Of a stretch of DNA of 64,000 bases, positions 43,050 through 51,610 are shown piece after piece. A model generated the notes under the pieces. That model saw nothing but the letters and a program-made list of their open reading frames with translations. It did not search any database and was not told the DNA's origin. The first letter of the stretch is position 1, and the number at the start of each line of letters is the position of its first letter. The position numbers and the translations under genes were made by a program. This DNA is from Parvibacter caecicola (lineage in GTDB: Bacteria > Actinomycetota > Coriobacteriia > Coriobacteriales > Eggerthellaceae), in contig NZ_QIBY01000001.1 of the NCBI RefSeq assembly GCF_003725335.1, positions 310,001-374,000 on the forward strand, given 5' to 3'.

Positions 43050-45128
43050 TTACGCCAGGAGCGAGAAGTCGGCCACGGTGCTGAACACGCCCACCATGCG
43101 GTTGAGCAGCTTCAGGCGGTTCTCGCGGATGGCCGGATCCTCGTCCATCACCATCACTTCCTCGAAGAAGGCATCGATGGGAGCGCGCAGCGTGGCAAGT
43201 TGCGTCAGAGCTTCGGCGAAGTCGCCTTCGCGCATGGCCTTGCCCACTGTGGACTGGGCCGAGGTGACGGCGGCGGCCAAATCGGCCTCCACCGGCGTGA
43301 GCAAGTCGCGCTTGAAGGAAGTGCCCAGGGAGGCATCGCGCAGGTTGTTGGCGCGCGAGAAGGCAACGGCCAGATCTTCGAACAGCTCCGGCTGGTTCTT
43401 GCGGGCCTCTTCCAGGGCGCGCACCCGCTTGGCAATCTCCACCGGCTCTTCCACGCCCGTGGAAAGAACCGCCTCAATGGCCTCGGGGCTGGCGCCTTCG
43501 TCTTTGAGGATGGCCTTCAAGCGGCCGATGAAGAAGGCGATGATCTCGTCGCGCACGGCGCCGGAATCGAACTGCAGGCCGCCGCGGAAGTAGATTTCCA
43601 GCGAACCCTCCACCGCCTTCACCAGGCTTACCGGGAAGCCGGCGAACAAGATGGACAGCACGCCGATGGCAGCGCGGCGCAGCGCAAAGGGGTCGGAGGA
43701 GCCGGTGGGCGCCTGGCCGATGGCGAACAGGCCGCAGATAGTGTCCAGCTTGTCGGCCAAGGCCACCGCCTGGCCCACCTCGTCGGCGGGGATGGAGTCG
43801 CCGGCGAAGCGGGGCTTGTAGTGCTCGGCAATGGCGCGGGCCACCCGCTCGTTCTCGCCGGAGGCCAGGGCGTAGTAGGAGCCCATGACGCCCTGCACCG
43901 AGGTGAACTCGATCACGGCATTGGTTACCAGGTCGGCCTTGGACAGGTAGGCGGCGCGGGCGATGTCGCGGGCCTGATCGACGTACAGGTCGCCGTCGGC
44001 CACCAAGCGGGCGGTCATCTTCACCACGCGGGTGGTCTTTTCCAGCATGGTGCCCAGCGTTTCCTGGAAAACCACTTCGCTCAGGCGCGGCACGTACTTG
44101 TCCAGCGACTGCTTGCGATCCTCGTCGTAGAAGAACTTGGCGTCGTAGAGGCGGGCGGCCACCACGCGCTGGTTGCCCTCGATGATGTTGGCGCTGGCGG
44201 CCGGGTCGCCGTTGGAGACGATGATGAAGCGGTTGGTCAGCTTGCCCTGCTCGTCGTAGAGTGGGAAGTAGCGCTGGTGCATCAGCATGGCGTCCACGAT
44301 GATCTCTTCCGGCACCTGCAGGAATTCCTCGTCGAAGGTGCCCATCAGCACGGTGGGATACTCGGAGAGGTTGATCACTTCGGTGAGGGTTTTCGCGGGA
44401 AGCTGCGCCGTGCAGCCGGTTTCCGCCTCGATTTTGGCCACGCCCTCGCGGATCGCCGCTTCGCGCAGCTGCTGGCTGGGCACCACGTAAGCGGCCTTCA
44501 CCACATCGATCAGCTGATCGGCGGAGGGCACCTCGTGGGCGCCGGGAGCCAGCACGCGGTGGCCGAACGTGGCATTGCCCGCCTCAAGGCCGGCGAAGGA
44601 AACCGGCACCACCTGGGTGCCCAGAAGGGCCACTATCCAGCGCACCGGACGGGAGAACTGGGCCGAGGTGGTGCCCCAACGGCAGGACTTCGGCCAGGCC
44701 AGCTTGGCGATCACGCCCTCCAGCACCGCCGGCAAAAGCTCTGCCACCGGCTTGGAGGGAGTGTTCTTGGTGGCGAACACGTACTGCTCGCCGTTCTCGT
44801 CGCGCAGCTCCAACGCCTCTACCGTCACGCCCTTGCCGCGGGCGAAACCAGTGGCCGCCTTGGTGAAGTTGCCCTGGTCGTCGAAAGCGATCTTCGCCGA
44901 AGGGCCGCGGAAAACCTCGGTGAGGGCTTCGGTTTCGGTGGCCACATCAGCCACAATGGCGATCAGGCGCCGCGGGGTGGTGAAAATCTCCACCGTGCCG
45001 TGGGGGACGCCGGCGGCGTCCAGCGCCTGGGGCACCAGCGCCTCCAGCTGCTGGGTGGCGTTCTTCAAGTCGAACGCGGGGATTTCCTCGGTGCCAATCT
45101 CGAAGGCGAGGGTTTCGGTGTTAGCCAC
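43050..45128 (-). CDS. glyS: Glycyl-tRNA synthetase beta subunit
   Basis: 692 aa from GTG 45128. Begins [17 protein letters not shown], with [14 protein letters not shown] and the HD-like/GatB-like beta-subunit body including [35 protein letters not shown]-type sequence and the C-terminal anticodon-binding region. It partners the alpha subunit in the alpha2beta2 enzyme and overlaps its gene by 8 bases. Confidence 0.96.
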   Translation of the reverse strand: MANTETLAFEIGTEEIPAFDLKNATQQLEALVPQALDAAGVPHGTVEIFTTPRRLIAIVADVATETEALTEVFRGPSAKIAFDDQGNFTKAATGFARGKGVTVEALELRDENGEQYVFATKNTPSKPVAELLPAVLEGVIAKLAWPKSCRWGTTSAQFSRPVRWIVALLGTQVVPVSFAGLEAGNATFGHRVLAPGAHEVPSADQLIDVVKAAYVVPSQQLREAAIREGVAKIEAETGCTAQLPAKTLTEVINLSEYPTVLMGTFDEEFLQVPEEIIVDAMLMHQRYFPLYDEQGKLTNRFIIVSNGDPAASANIIEGNQRVVAARLYDAKFFYDEDRKQSLDKYVPRLSEVVFQETLGTMLEKTTRVVKMTARLVADGDLYVDQARDIARAAYLSKADLVTNAVIEFTSVQGVMGSYYALASGENERVARAIAEHYKPRFAGDSIPADEVGQAVALADKLDTICGLFAIGQAPTGSSDPFALRRAAIGVLSILFAGFPVSLVKAVEGSLEIYFRGGLQFDSGAVRDEIIAFFIGRLKAILKDEGASPEAIEAVLSTGVEEPVEIAKRVRALEEARKNQPELFEDLAVAFSRANNLRDASLGTSFKRDLLTPVEADLAAAVTSAQSTVGKAMREGDFAEALTQLATLRAPIDAFFEEVMVMDEDPAIRENRLKLLNRMVGVFSTVADFSLLA

Positions 45129-46227
45129 GGGAGGCCTCCTTAGGGTCGAGGTTGGCGGAAGGGCAGCCGGCGCAGCTCTCGGCGCTGCAGCCGGAAACGC
45201 CGCAGGACGAAGCAGCGGCCTCGGCCATCACTGCGGCCTGTTCCTCTTCGGCCGCCTCCAAGGCCGCCGCTGCCGCTTGGGCCTCTTCTTCCAGTTCGCG
45301 GCCGAACTGCTCACCGGGGTCTTCCACATCCATGCCCACCACGTGCAGCATGTACGAGGCGCAGCAGGCTTTGGCCAGGGTGCGCACCCGCAGGATGTAG
45401 GCCATGCGCTCGGTGGCGGAAATCACGCCGCGGGCGTCCAGCAGGTTGAAGGCATGGCAGCACTTCAGCACCGCGTCGTAGGCGGGCAGGGGCAGTCCCG
45501 CCGCCAGGATCTTCTTGCAATCGCGCTCCCGGTCGGTGAACTCCTGGAACAGGAACTCGGTATCGGCCACCTCGAAGTTATACTTCGAGTATTCCTTCTC
45601 GTTTTCCAGGTACACGTCGCCGTAGGTGAAGGTAACGCCGTCGGCGCCGCGGCTCCACACGATGTCGTACACCGAGTCTACCCCTTGCACGAACATGGTG
45701 AGGCGTTCCAGGCCGTAGGCAATCTCCACCGGAATGGGGCTGCACTCGAAGCCGCCCACCTGCTGGAAGTAGGTGAACTGCGTTACCTCCATGCCGTCGA
45801 TCCACACTTCCCAGCCAAGGCCCCAGGCCCCCAGCGTGGGGCTTTCCCAGTCATCTTCTACGAAGCGCACGTCGTGCTTGTCAACGTCGATGCCGATGGC
45901 CCGCAGCGAACCCAGGTACAGGTCCTGGATGTTGTCGGGGGACGGCTTGATGAGCACCTGGAACTGGTAGTAGAACTGCAGGCGGTTGGGGTTCTCGCCG
46001 TAGCGGCCGTCGGTGGGGCGACGGCAGCCCTGCACATAGGCGGTGCGCCAGGTGTCGGGGCCCAGCGAACGCAAGGTGGTGGCGGGGGCGTTGGTGCCGG
46101 CGCCCACCTCGTTGTCGTAGGGTTGCAGGATGACGCAGCCGGCATCGGCCCAGTACTTCTGCAGGTTCATGATGACCTGCTGGAAGGTGGGGGGAAGCTG
46201 CCCTTCGCAACGCGCTTCTTCGTTCAT
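45121..46227 (-). CDS. glyQ: Glycyl-tRNA synthetase alpha subunit with Cys-rich tail
   Basis: 368 aa from ATG 46227 (AAGAAGGAGAG upstream). The catalytic core is standard: [66 protein letters not shown] and [11 protein letters not shown]. Usual length is about 290-300. The additional 60 or so residues are Ala/Glu-rich, probably helical, and end with [16 protein letters not shown], four Cys spaced C-x4-C-x4-C-x2-C that could bind Zn or an Fe-S cluster. No T-box was found in the 85 bases upstream. Confidence 0.95.
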   Translation of the reverse strand: MNEEARCEGQLPPTFQQVIMNLQKYWADAGCVILQPYDNEVGAGTNAPATTLRSLGPDTWRTAYVQGCRRPTDGRYGENPNRLQFYYQFQVLIKPSPDNIQDLYLGSLRAIGIDVDKHDVRFVEDDWESPTLGAWGLGWEVWIDGMEVTQFTYFQQVGGFECSPIPVEIAYGLERLTMFVQGVDSVYDIVWSRGADGVTFTYGDVYLENEKEYSKYNFEVADTEFLFQEFTDRERDCKKILAAGLPLPAYDAVLKCCHAFNLLDARGVISATERMAYILRVRTLAKACCASYMLHVVGMDVEDPGEQFGRELEEEAQAAAAALEAAEEEQAAVMAEAAASSCGVSGCSAESCAGCPSANLDPKEASRG

Positions 46228-46312
46228 TTCTCTCCTTCTTCTCCGAAAGCCGCTCCGTGCGCCCAGCGCCCCGGATGCGGCCGTTGTACCCGCAGATGAA
46301 AGCCCGGGCAAC

Positions 46313-46885
46313 CTACTCGACCAGGCCGAAATTGCTGAACGGCCAGTAGATGAGGGCCGCTTTGCCGGTAATGGACGACACCGGTATCGAGCCGAAATAA
46401 CGGGAGTCCTGCGAATTCACGCGGTTGTCCCCCATCACCCACACCTCGCCTTCCGGCACGGTGTAGGGATAGCTTATCTCTAGCCCCCGCACAGGGGTCA
46501 GCTCGTAAGAGGGCAGCCCGTTGGTGTAGGGCTCGTCCAGCTGCACGCCGTCCACGTACACGTAGCCGTCCCGCAGATCCACCTGCTGCCCGCCGGTGGC
46601 AATCACCCGTTTGATGAGGATGCGGGAGGGAATCTGGGGGTCGTTGAAGGTGACTATCTCGCCGGCTTTCGGCTCCTCGAAGTAATAGGTCACTTTCTCG
46701 GAGAACAGGCGGTCGCCCGGCATGATGGTGGTCTCCATCGAACCGGAGGGGATCTCGTAGGCCTTGAAAACGAAGTTGGAAAGGGCCCAGGAAAGCCCCA
46801 TGACCAAGGCAATGATGACGACGATGTTGACAATCGACCGGATAATCGACGGCTGTTGCCGCGTTGCGTGTTGACCCGAATACAT
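46313..46885 (-). CDS. lepB: Signal peptidase I
   Basis: 190 aa membrane serine protease. One N-terminal membrane segment (about residues 17-38); catalytic Ser in [16 protein letters not shown]; catalytic Lys in [13 protein letters not shown]; box E reads [18 protein letters not shown]. It trails trmD in the rpsP-khpA-rimM-trmD-lepB block. Confidence 0.96.
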   Translation of the reverse strand: MYSGQHATRQQPSIIRSIVNIVVIIALVMGLSWALSNFVFKAYEIPSGSMETTIMPGDRLFSEKVTYYFEEPKAGEIVTFNDPQIPSRILIKRVIATGGQQVDLRDGYVYVDGVQLDEPYTNGLPSYELTPVRGLEISYPYTVPEGEVWVMGDNRVNSQDSRYFGSIPVSSITGKAALIYWPFSNFGLVE

Positions 46886-46972
46886 GGAGTTCTCTCAATG
46901 CCCTTCTTCGGAGGCGCTGCCTCCCTCTCGCGCGGCGCCGCATTAGCCAAGGCGCCCAATTTCAGCAACTAT

Positions 46973-47791
46973 TTATGATAGCGCTTTTCCCTTGTCGCGC
47001 CCGTTCTCGTTCAAAGTCTTCAGAAATGCGCGATCGCTGTCGGAAAGCGGCGCCGCCTCCAACAAGTCGGGGCGGAAGCGGGCCGTGCGCTCCAGGCTCT
47101 GCTGGCGGCGCCATTGGGCCACCAAAGCGTGGTTGCCGCTGGTGAGCGGCGCCGGCACCTCCATTCCGCGAAACTGCGCCGGCCGGGTGTACTGGGGGTA
47201 CTCCAACAGACCGTCGGCGAAGGATTCGTCATCGGCGCCTCCTTCGGCCCCCAAAACGCCGGGGATCTTGCGCACCACCGCATCGATCACCACCATAGAG
47301 GCCAGCTCGCCAGAGGTGAGCACGTAATCCCCCAGGGAAATCACTTCGTCCGCCAGAGCGTAGGCGCGCTCGTCAATGCCCTCGTAGTGGCCGCACACGA
47401 ACAAGAGCCGCTTGCTTTTGGCCAAGCGGTTGGCCAGCTGGTCGTCGAAGCGCTGCCCCTGCGGCGCCAAGAACACCACCGTGGGCGCAGGGCCGTCCGC
47501 ATGGCGCGGGGCCGGGCCGGTGCGGGGGCAAGCGGGCTCGTCCTCCCAATAATGGGCGCTTTTGCCCGACAGGTCCTCCACCGCCTCGAAGATGGGTTGG
47601 CACTTCATCACCAGTCCCGCTCCCCCGCCGTAAGGGTCGTCGTCGGTAGTGCGGTGGCGATCGTAGGTCCAATCGCGCAGATCGTAGGCAGTGAAGCTGA
47701 TGATGCCTTTGTCCTGAGCCCGTTTCATCATGGAGGCGCCCATAACCGAGTGGTACATTTCCGGGAAGGTGGACAGGGTTTCGATTATCAC
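46973..47791 (-). CDS. trmD: tRNA (guanine37-N1)-methyltransferase
   Basis: 272 aa from GTG 47791 (GGGGAGGG upstream); an in-frame reading from 47911 overlaps rimM. SPOUT methyltransferase with DDDPYGGGAGLVMKCQPIFEA-type sequence (about residues 52-72), the knot LLFVCGHYEGIDERA and EVISLGDYVLTSGELASM, and RKIPGVLG. A Pro/Ala-rich insert of about 20 residues (about 90-110) before VVFLAPQGQ is not usual. Confidence 0.95.
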   Translation of the reverse strand: MIIETLSTFPEMYHSVMGASMMKRAQDKGIISFTAYDLRDWTYDRHRTTDDDPYGGGAGLVMKCQPIFEAVEDLSGKSAHYWEDEPACPRTGPAPRHADGPAPTVVFLAPQGQRFDDQLANRLAKSKRLLFVCGHYEGIDERAYALADEVISLGDYVLTSGELASMVVIDAVVRKIPGVLGAEGGADDESFADGLLEYPQYTRPAQFRGMEVPAPLTSGNHALVAQWRRQQSLERTARFRPDLLEAAPLSDSDRAFLKTLNENGRDKGKALS

Positions 47792-47801
47792 GGCCCCTCC
47801 C

Positions 47802-48323
47802 CTACAGATCCAAAAGGCCGGCGGGCAGCTGCACCAGCAGCCGGCCGTTGCCCTCATCCTCGCCGACGATGAACTCCTCCACCAGGGGCACCAGCACTTC
47901 GCGGCCCGCATCGGTGCGCACTACCAACCGCGATTGGGCCGGCCCTTCCTGAATGTCGGAAATCTGGCCCACCGGCCCCATCTGGGCATCCACCATCTGC
48001 CAGCCCAGCCAAGGGTGGGCCTGGGCCGCCAAGGGCAGGCGATCGGCCACTTCAGCGCGGCGCACCAGGCAGCTGCATCCCACCAGGCGAGAGGCAGCAC
48101 CCGCATCGGCCACGCCGTCGAAGAACACCGTGGCGGTGCCGTCGCCCCGCAGCGAAACGGAAGCCACCGTCGCGCGGCGCGGCGCATCGATTTGCGGCGG
48201 CACGAAGGCCACCTCCATGCCCTCTTCCAACAAAAAAGGAAGATTCGCCGCGGCGCGCGCAACGAATCCTCCTTCTAAATTATAGGTTCGAGCCAGAACG
48301 GCTACATTCACCCAGACTCGCAT
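47802..48323 (-). CDS. rimM: 16S rRNA processing protein RimM
   Basis: 173 aa. N-terminal RimM domain (VAVLARTYNLEGGFVARA, weakly conserved) and a C-terminal PRC-barrel with HPWLGWQMVD, PVGQISDIQEGPAQ and LVPLVEEFIVGED. It adjoins khpA without a gap and precedes trmD. Confidence 0.88.
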   Translation of the reverse strand: MRVWVNVAVLARTYNLEGGFVARAAANLPFLLEEGMEVAFVPPQIDAPRRATVASVSLRGDGTATVFFDGVADAGAASRLVGCSCLVRRAEVADRLPLAAQAHPWLGWQMVDAQMGPVGQISDIQEGPAQSRLVVRTDAGREVLVPLVEEFIVGEDEGNGRLLVQLPAGLLDL

Positions 48324-48575
48324 TTAATCGACGAGTTCCACCTCGACGGCGGCGCCATCGCGGGAAGCGGCGGCACGGGCCAACGTGCGAATGGCTTTGA
48401 TGACGCGCCCTTGACGGCCGATCACCTTGCCGGCATCTTCCTCGTTCACGCGAATCTCCGCCAGGATGGTGCCGTCTTCGGCCTCCTCGGCGGTCACTTC
48501 CAAATCGTCGGGATAATCGACCAGCGGGGCAACCAGGGTTTCCACCAAGCTGGCGATGTTCTCTACGGAGTCCAT
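48324..48575 (-). CDS. khpA: KH-domain RNA-binding protein KhpA
   Basis: 83 aa single KH domain with the GxxG loop in GKVIGRQGRVIKAIRTLARA. KhpA usually sits between rpsP and rimM, as here. It is 4 bases after rpsP. Confidence 0.95.
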   Translation of the reverse strand: MDSVENIASLVETLVAPLVDYPDDLEVTAEEAEDGTILAEIRVNEEDAGKVIGRQGRVIKAIRTLARAAASRDGAAVEVELVD

Positions 48576-48579
48576 GAAC

Positions 48580-48825
48580 TTACGCGTTCTCGCGAGCGTT
48601 CTTCAGCAGGCGAGCCACCGTGTCGGTGGGCTGGGCACCCTGGGCAATCCACTTGTCCACCAGCTCCATGTCGAACTGCACCATGGCCGGGGTGGCGATG
48701 GGGTTGTAGCGGCCCACTTCCTCGATGAAGCGGCCATCGCGCGGGGCACGGGAGTCGGCGACAACGATACGGTAGTAGGGGCGCTTCTTGGCACCGTGGC
48801 GGGCGAGGCGAATTTTAACAGCCAT
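48580..48825 (-). CDS. rpsP: 30S ribosomal protein S16
   Basis: 81 aa: [22 protein letters not shown] and [16 protein letters not shown] are the S16 signature. First gene of the rpsP-khpA-rimM-trmD-lepB operon, with a clear promoter at 48901. A 6-bp hairpin GCACAG/CTGTGC with loop ATAA (48866-48881) lies in its 5' leader. Confidence 0.97.
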   Translation of the reverse strand: MAVKIRLARHGAKKRPYYRIVVADSRAPRDGRFIEEVGRYNPIATPAMVQFDMELVDKWIAQGAQPTDTVARLLKNARENA

Positions 48826-48900
48826 GAACTTAGAACTCCTTTTGTTTAAGTTTCTCTATACGCAAGCACAGTTATCTGTGCGCGAAAACAGCAATTGCCT

Positions 48901-48929
48901 ATATTAGGCCACCTGCCAGACTTTGGCAA
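48901..48929 (-). promoter_or_regulatory. rpsP operon promoter
   Basis: On the minus strand TTGCCA (48924-48929), 17-base spacer, TAATAT (48901-48906). Confidence 0.8.
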
Positions 48930-49006
48930 GCACCATCAGACAAGCGGCACATCCGCCCCCATCGGCAGAAAAATCGCATCCGCCGCCAAAGCACCTCTCA
49001 ACCAAA

Positions 49007-49045
49007 TTTCGTAGGGCAGAGATTCTATCTCTGCCCACGAATTCA
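49007..49045. repeat. GTAGGGCAGA repeat, half unit
   Basis: TTTCGTAGGGCAGAGATTCT with TATCTCTGCCCACGAATTC forms one hairpin, equal to one arm of the complete units. It lies next to the GTTCCGG repeat at 49065. Confidence 0.7.
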
Positions 49046-49064
49046 ACCTGTTTTTTTCATTCTT

Positions 49065-49229
49065 GGTCCAAGCAAGTAGCAGAAACGGGGCCAGGTGCGT
49101 CAGATTGGCGTGCGCCGCTGCCCAAGTGTGCTTTGGCACACGCCGAGGCAGCGGGAACCGGCAAGATGACGCGCATGGCCCTGTTTTTGCGGACAACCAG
49201 TTCCGGCGTTCGCCAGAACGCCGGAACTC
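49065..49229 (-). repeat. GTTCCGG intergenic repeat, copy 3
   Basis: 165 bases starting right after the ffh stop. On the minus strand: GTTCCGGCGTTC/GAACGCCGGAAC hairpin (49201-49227), CCATGCGCG, central hairpin GTGTGCCAAAGCACAC, GCCAATCTGACGCACCTGG and GCTACTTGCTTGGACC. Same block order as the copies at 17065 and 22864. Confidence 0.65.
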
Positions 49230-49230
49230 C

Positions 49231-50649
49231 TTACTGCTGCATCATGTCTTGGATGCGCTTGAGGTCGGCCATGGACATGCCGCCCATTCCGCCCATGCCG
49301 GGGATGCGGGGGCGCTTTTTGCCCTTCTTCCCCTTTTTGCCCTTGCGGCCCGTCTGCTGCTCCATGCCGGCGGTCATCTTCTTGACCATTTTCTTGGTTT
49401 CGTTGAACTTCTTGATCAGCTGGTTCACTTCGGTCACCGACACGCCGGCGCCGCAGGCGATGCGGCTGCGGCGGCTGCCGTTGAGCACCTCGGGGCGGGC
49501 CCTCTCTTCCTTGGTCATGGAGTTAATGATCACCTCCATGGCATCGAGCGCCCCCTCGTCCACCTGCCCCGAGCCCAGCGCCTTGTCGCCGCCCGGCAAG
49601 GCCGAGATGAACTTGGAGATGCCGCCCATTTTGCGAATCTGGCGGTTCATGGTGATGAAGTCGTCCAGGGTGAGGTTGCCGGCCGCCATCGCTTCGGCCT
49701 CTTCGGCCTCCTCCTGCTCTTGCTGCAGCCGCACGGCGTTTTCGATGAGCGACACCATATCGCCCATGCCGAGGATGCGCTTGGCCATGCGGTCGGGATG
49801 GAACTCCTCCAAAGAATCCGGCTTCTCACCAGAGGAGATGAACTTGATGGGCTTACCAGTAACTTCGCGCACCGAAAGGGCGCCGCCGCCGCGGGCGTCG
49901 CCGTCCATCTTCGACATGATAACGCCGTCGAAATCCACCGCTTCGGCGAAGGCGGAAACCACGTTCACCACGTCCTGGCCGGTCATGGCGTCCACCACCA
50001 TCAGGATTTCCTCCGGCTGCAGCGCCTCTTTGATGGCGCGGGCCTCCTCCATCATGGCCTCGTCCACATGAAGGCGGCCGGCGGTGTCGATGATCACCAC
50101 GTCGCGCAGGCTGTCGATGGCCTCCTGCACCCCTTCCCGGGCAATGTCCACCGGGTCGGCGCCGTCGTGGCGGTACACCTTCACCCCGATTTCGCCGCCC
50201 AAGGTTTGCAGCTGGTCGGCGGCGGCGGGGCGGTACACGTCGGCCGCCACCAGAAGCGGGCTGTGGTTCTGCTGCTTCAGCCGATAGGCCAGCTTGGCGG
50301 CGGCGGTGGTTTTGCCGGAACCTTGCAGGCCCACCAGCATGATGACGGCGGGGATGCGGTTGCCCAGCTCCAGCTTGGCGTCGCTGCGGCCCAAAAGCTC
50401 GGTCAGCTCATCGAGCACTATCTTGATGACGTTCTGGGCCGGCGTGAGGGAATCCAGCACGTCCGCTTCCAGGCAGCGCTCCTTGGTGCGGGCCACAAAG
50501 GCCTTCACCACTTTGAAGTTCACGTCCGCCTCCAGAAGCGCCATGCGGATCTCGCGCATAGCGGCATTGATGTCCTCTTCGGTGAGGCGCCCCTTCGAGC
50601 GCAGTCCCGAGAAAATGCCCTGCAGGCGATTAGAAAGGTTCTCAAGCAT
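49231..50649 (-). CDS. ffh: Signal recognition particle protein Ffh
   Basis: 472 aa SRP54 GTPase. G1 GLQGSGKTTAAAKLA (about residues 108-122), VAADVYRPAAADQL, IDTAGRLHVDEAMM and SKMDGDARGGGALS; the C-terminal M domain ends in a Lys/Gly/Met-rich segment (GRKGKKGKKGKK, then GMGGMGGMSM). It follows ftsY by 9 bases. The SRP RNA gene was not found in the window. Confidence 0.97.
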   Translation of the reverse strand: MLENLSNRLQGIFSGLRSKGRLTEEDINAAMREIRMALLEADVNFKVVKAFVARTKERCLEADVLDSLTPAQNVIKIVLDELTELLGRSDAKLELGNRIPAVIMLVGLQGSGKTTAAAKLAYRLKQQNHSPLLVAADVYRPAAADQLQTLGGEIGVKVYRHDGADPVDIAREGVQEAIDSLRDVVIIDTAGRLHVDEAMMEEARAIKEALQPEEILMVVDAMTGQDVVNVVSAFAEAVDFDGVIMSKMDGDARGGGALSVREVTGKPIKFISSGEKPDSLEEFHPDRMAKRILGMGDMVSLIENAVRLQQEQEEAEEAEAMAAGNLTLDDFITMNRQIRKMGGISKFISALPGGDKALGSGQVDEGALDAMEVIINSMTKEERARPEVLNGSRRSRIACGAGVSVTEVNQLIKKFNETKKMVKKMTAGMEQQTGRKGKKGKKGKKRPRIPGMGGMGGMSMADLKRIQDMMQQ

Positions 50650-50658
50650 TGCCGTCTC

Positions 50659-51585
50659 CTACTCTTGGGCCTCTTGGGCGAAATCCCCCACCAAGGCACG
50701 GGCGAAATCGGACGAGTCGAAATCCCGCAGGTCGTCGATGCCCTCTCCCACGCCAATCTTGACGATGGGAAGGTTCAGCTCGTGGCTAACCGCAAGGGCG
50801 ATGCCGCCCTTGGCGGTGCCGTCCAGCTTGGTGACGATGAGGGCATCCAAATCCAGCGCCTTGTTGAATTCCCGCGCCTGCTGCAGGCCGTTCTGGCCGG
50901 TGGTGGCGTCAATCACCAGCACCAAATACACCGGCAGCTTCGAGCGCTTGCGCACCACCGAAACCACTTTTTTCAGCTCGCGCATGAGGTCGTCGGAGGT
51001 GTGCAGGCGCCCGGCAGTGTCTATCAGCACCAGATCGGCACCGGTGGCTTCGGCCCGCTCCAGCGTCTCGAAGCACACGCTGGCCGGGTCGGCCCCCCGC
51101 TCGCGGGTGACCATCTCCACCTCGGCCCGCTGCGCCCACACCTCCAGCTGCTCGATGGCGGCGGCGCGGAAAGTGTCGGCCGAGCCCAGAATCACTTTGC
51201 GGCCCTGATCGGTCTTCTCTTTGGCGATCTTGCCCACCGTGGTGGTTTTGCCGGTGCCGTTGATGCCCACGAACAGCACAACGGCCCCCTCCCCGTCCAG
51301 GATGTCCCGGCCGCCCTCGGCGAAGGTGTCGGCAATTTGGCCGTTCAGCATCTCCAGCACCTGGGCGGAATTCTCCAGCCCCTTGCGGGTGGCCTGCTCT
51401 CGCAGGTTCTCCACGATGGCGGCCGCGGCCGGCGCCCCGATGTCGGCCATGATGAGGGTGGCCTCCAGCTCTTCCCAAAAATCCTCGTCCACCACCGGAC
51501 CCAAATCCAGCAGCAGGTTCATGGATTCCACGAAGCGCTCGCGGGTGCGGGAAAGCCCTTCGCTTATGCGGTCGAAAAAGCCCAC
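50659..51585 (-). CDS. ftsY: SRP receptor GTPase FtsY
   Basis: 308 aa, NG domain only, without the acidic A domain of E. coli FtsY. Starts at GTG 51585. GINGTGKTTTVGKIA, GSADTFRAAAIEQLEVWA, LIDTAGRLHTSDDLM and TKLDGTAKGGIAL are the GTPase motifs; GEGIDDLRDFD ends the domain. Encoded between smc and ffh. Confidence 0.96.
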   Translation of the reverse strand: MGFFDRISEGLSRTRERFVESMNLLLDLGPVVDEDFWEELEATLIMADIGAPAAAAIVENLREQATRKGLENSAQVLEMLNGQIADTFAEGGRDILDGEGAVVLFVGINGTGKTTTVGKIAKEKTDQGRKVILGSADTFRAAAIEQLEVWAQRAEVEMVTRERGADPASVCFETLERAEATGADLVLIDTAGRLHTSDDLMRELKKVVSVVRKRSKLPVYLVLVIDATTGQNGLQQAREFNKALDLDALIVTKLDGTAKGGIALAVSHELNLPIVKIGVGEGIDDLRDFDSSDFARALVGDFAQEAQE

Positions 51586-51610
51586 AGGTGCCTCCTTCTC
51601 AGGCTAGCGG

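Noticed and set aside
46228-46312. T-box for glyQS
   Set aside because: Only 85 bases separate glyQ from lepB and no stem I or T-box sequence is present.
48826-49230. SRP RNA gene next to ffh
   Set aside because: The conserved GGAA tetraloop domain of SRP RNA (for example GGTCAGGTCCGGAAGGAAGCA-like sequence) is not found on either strand; the gap is filled by repeats and the rpsP promoter.
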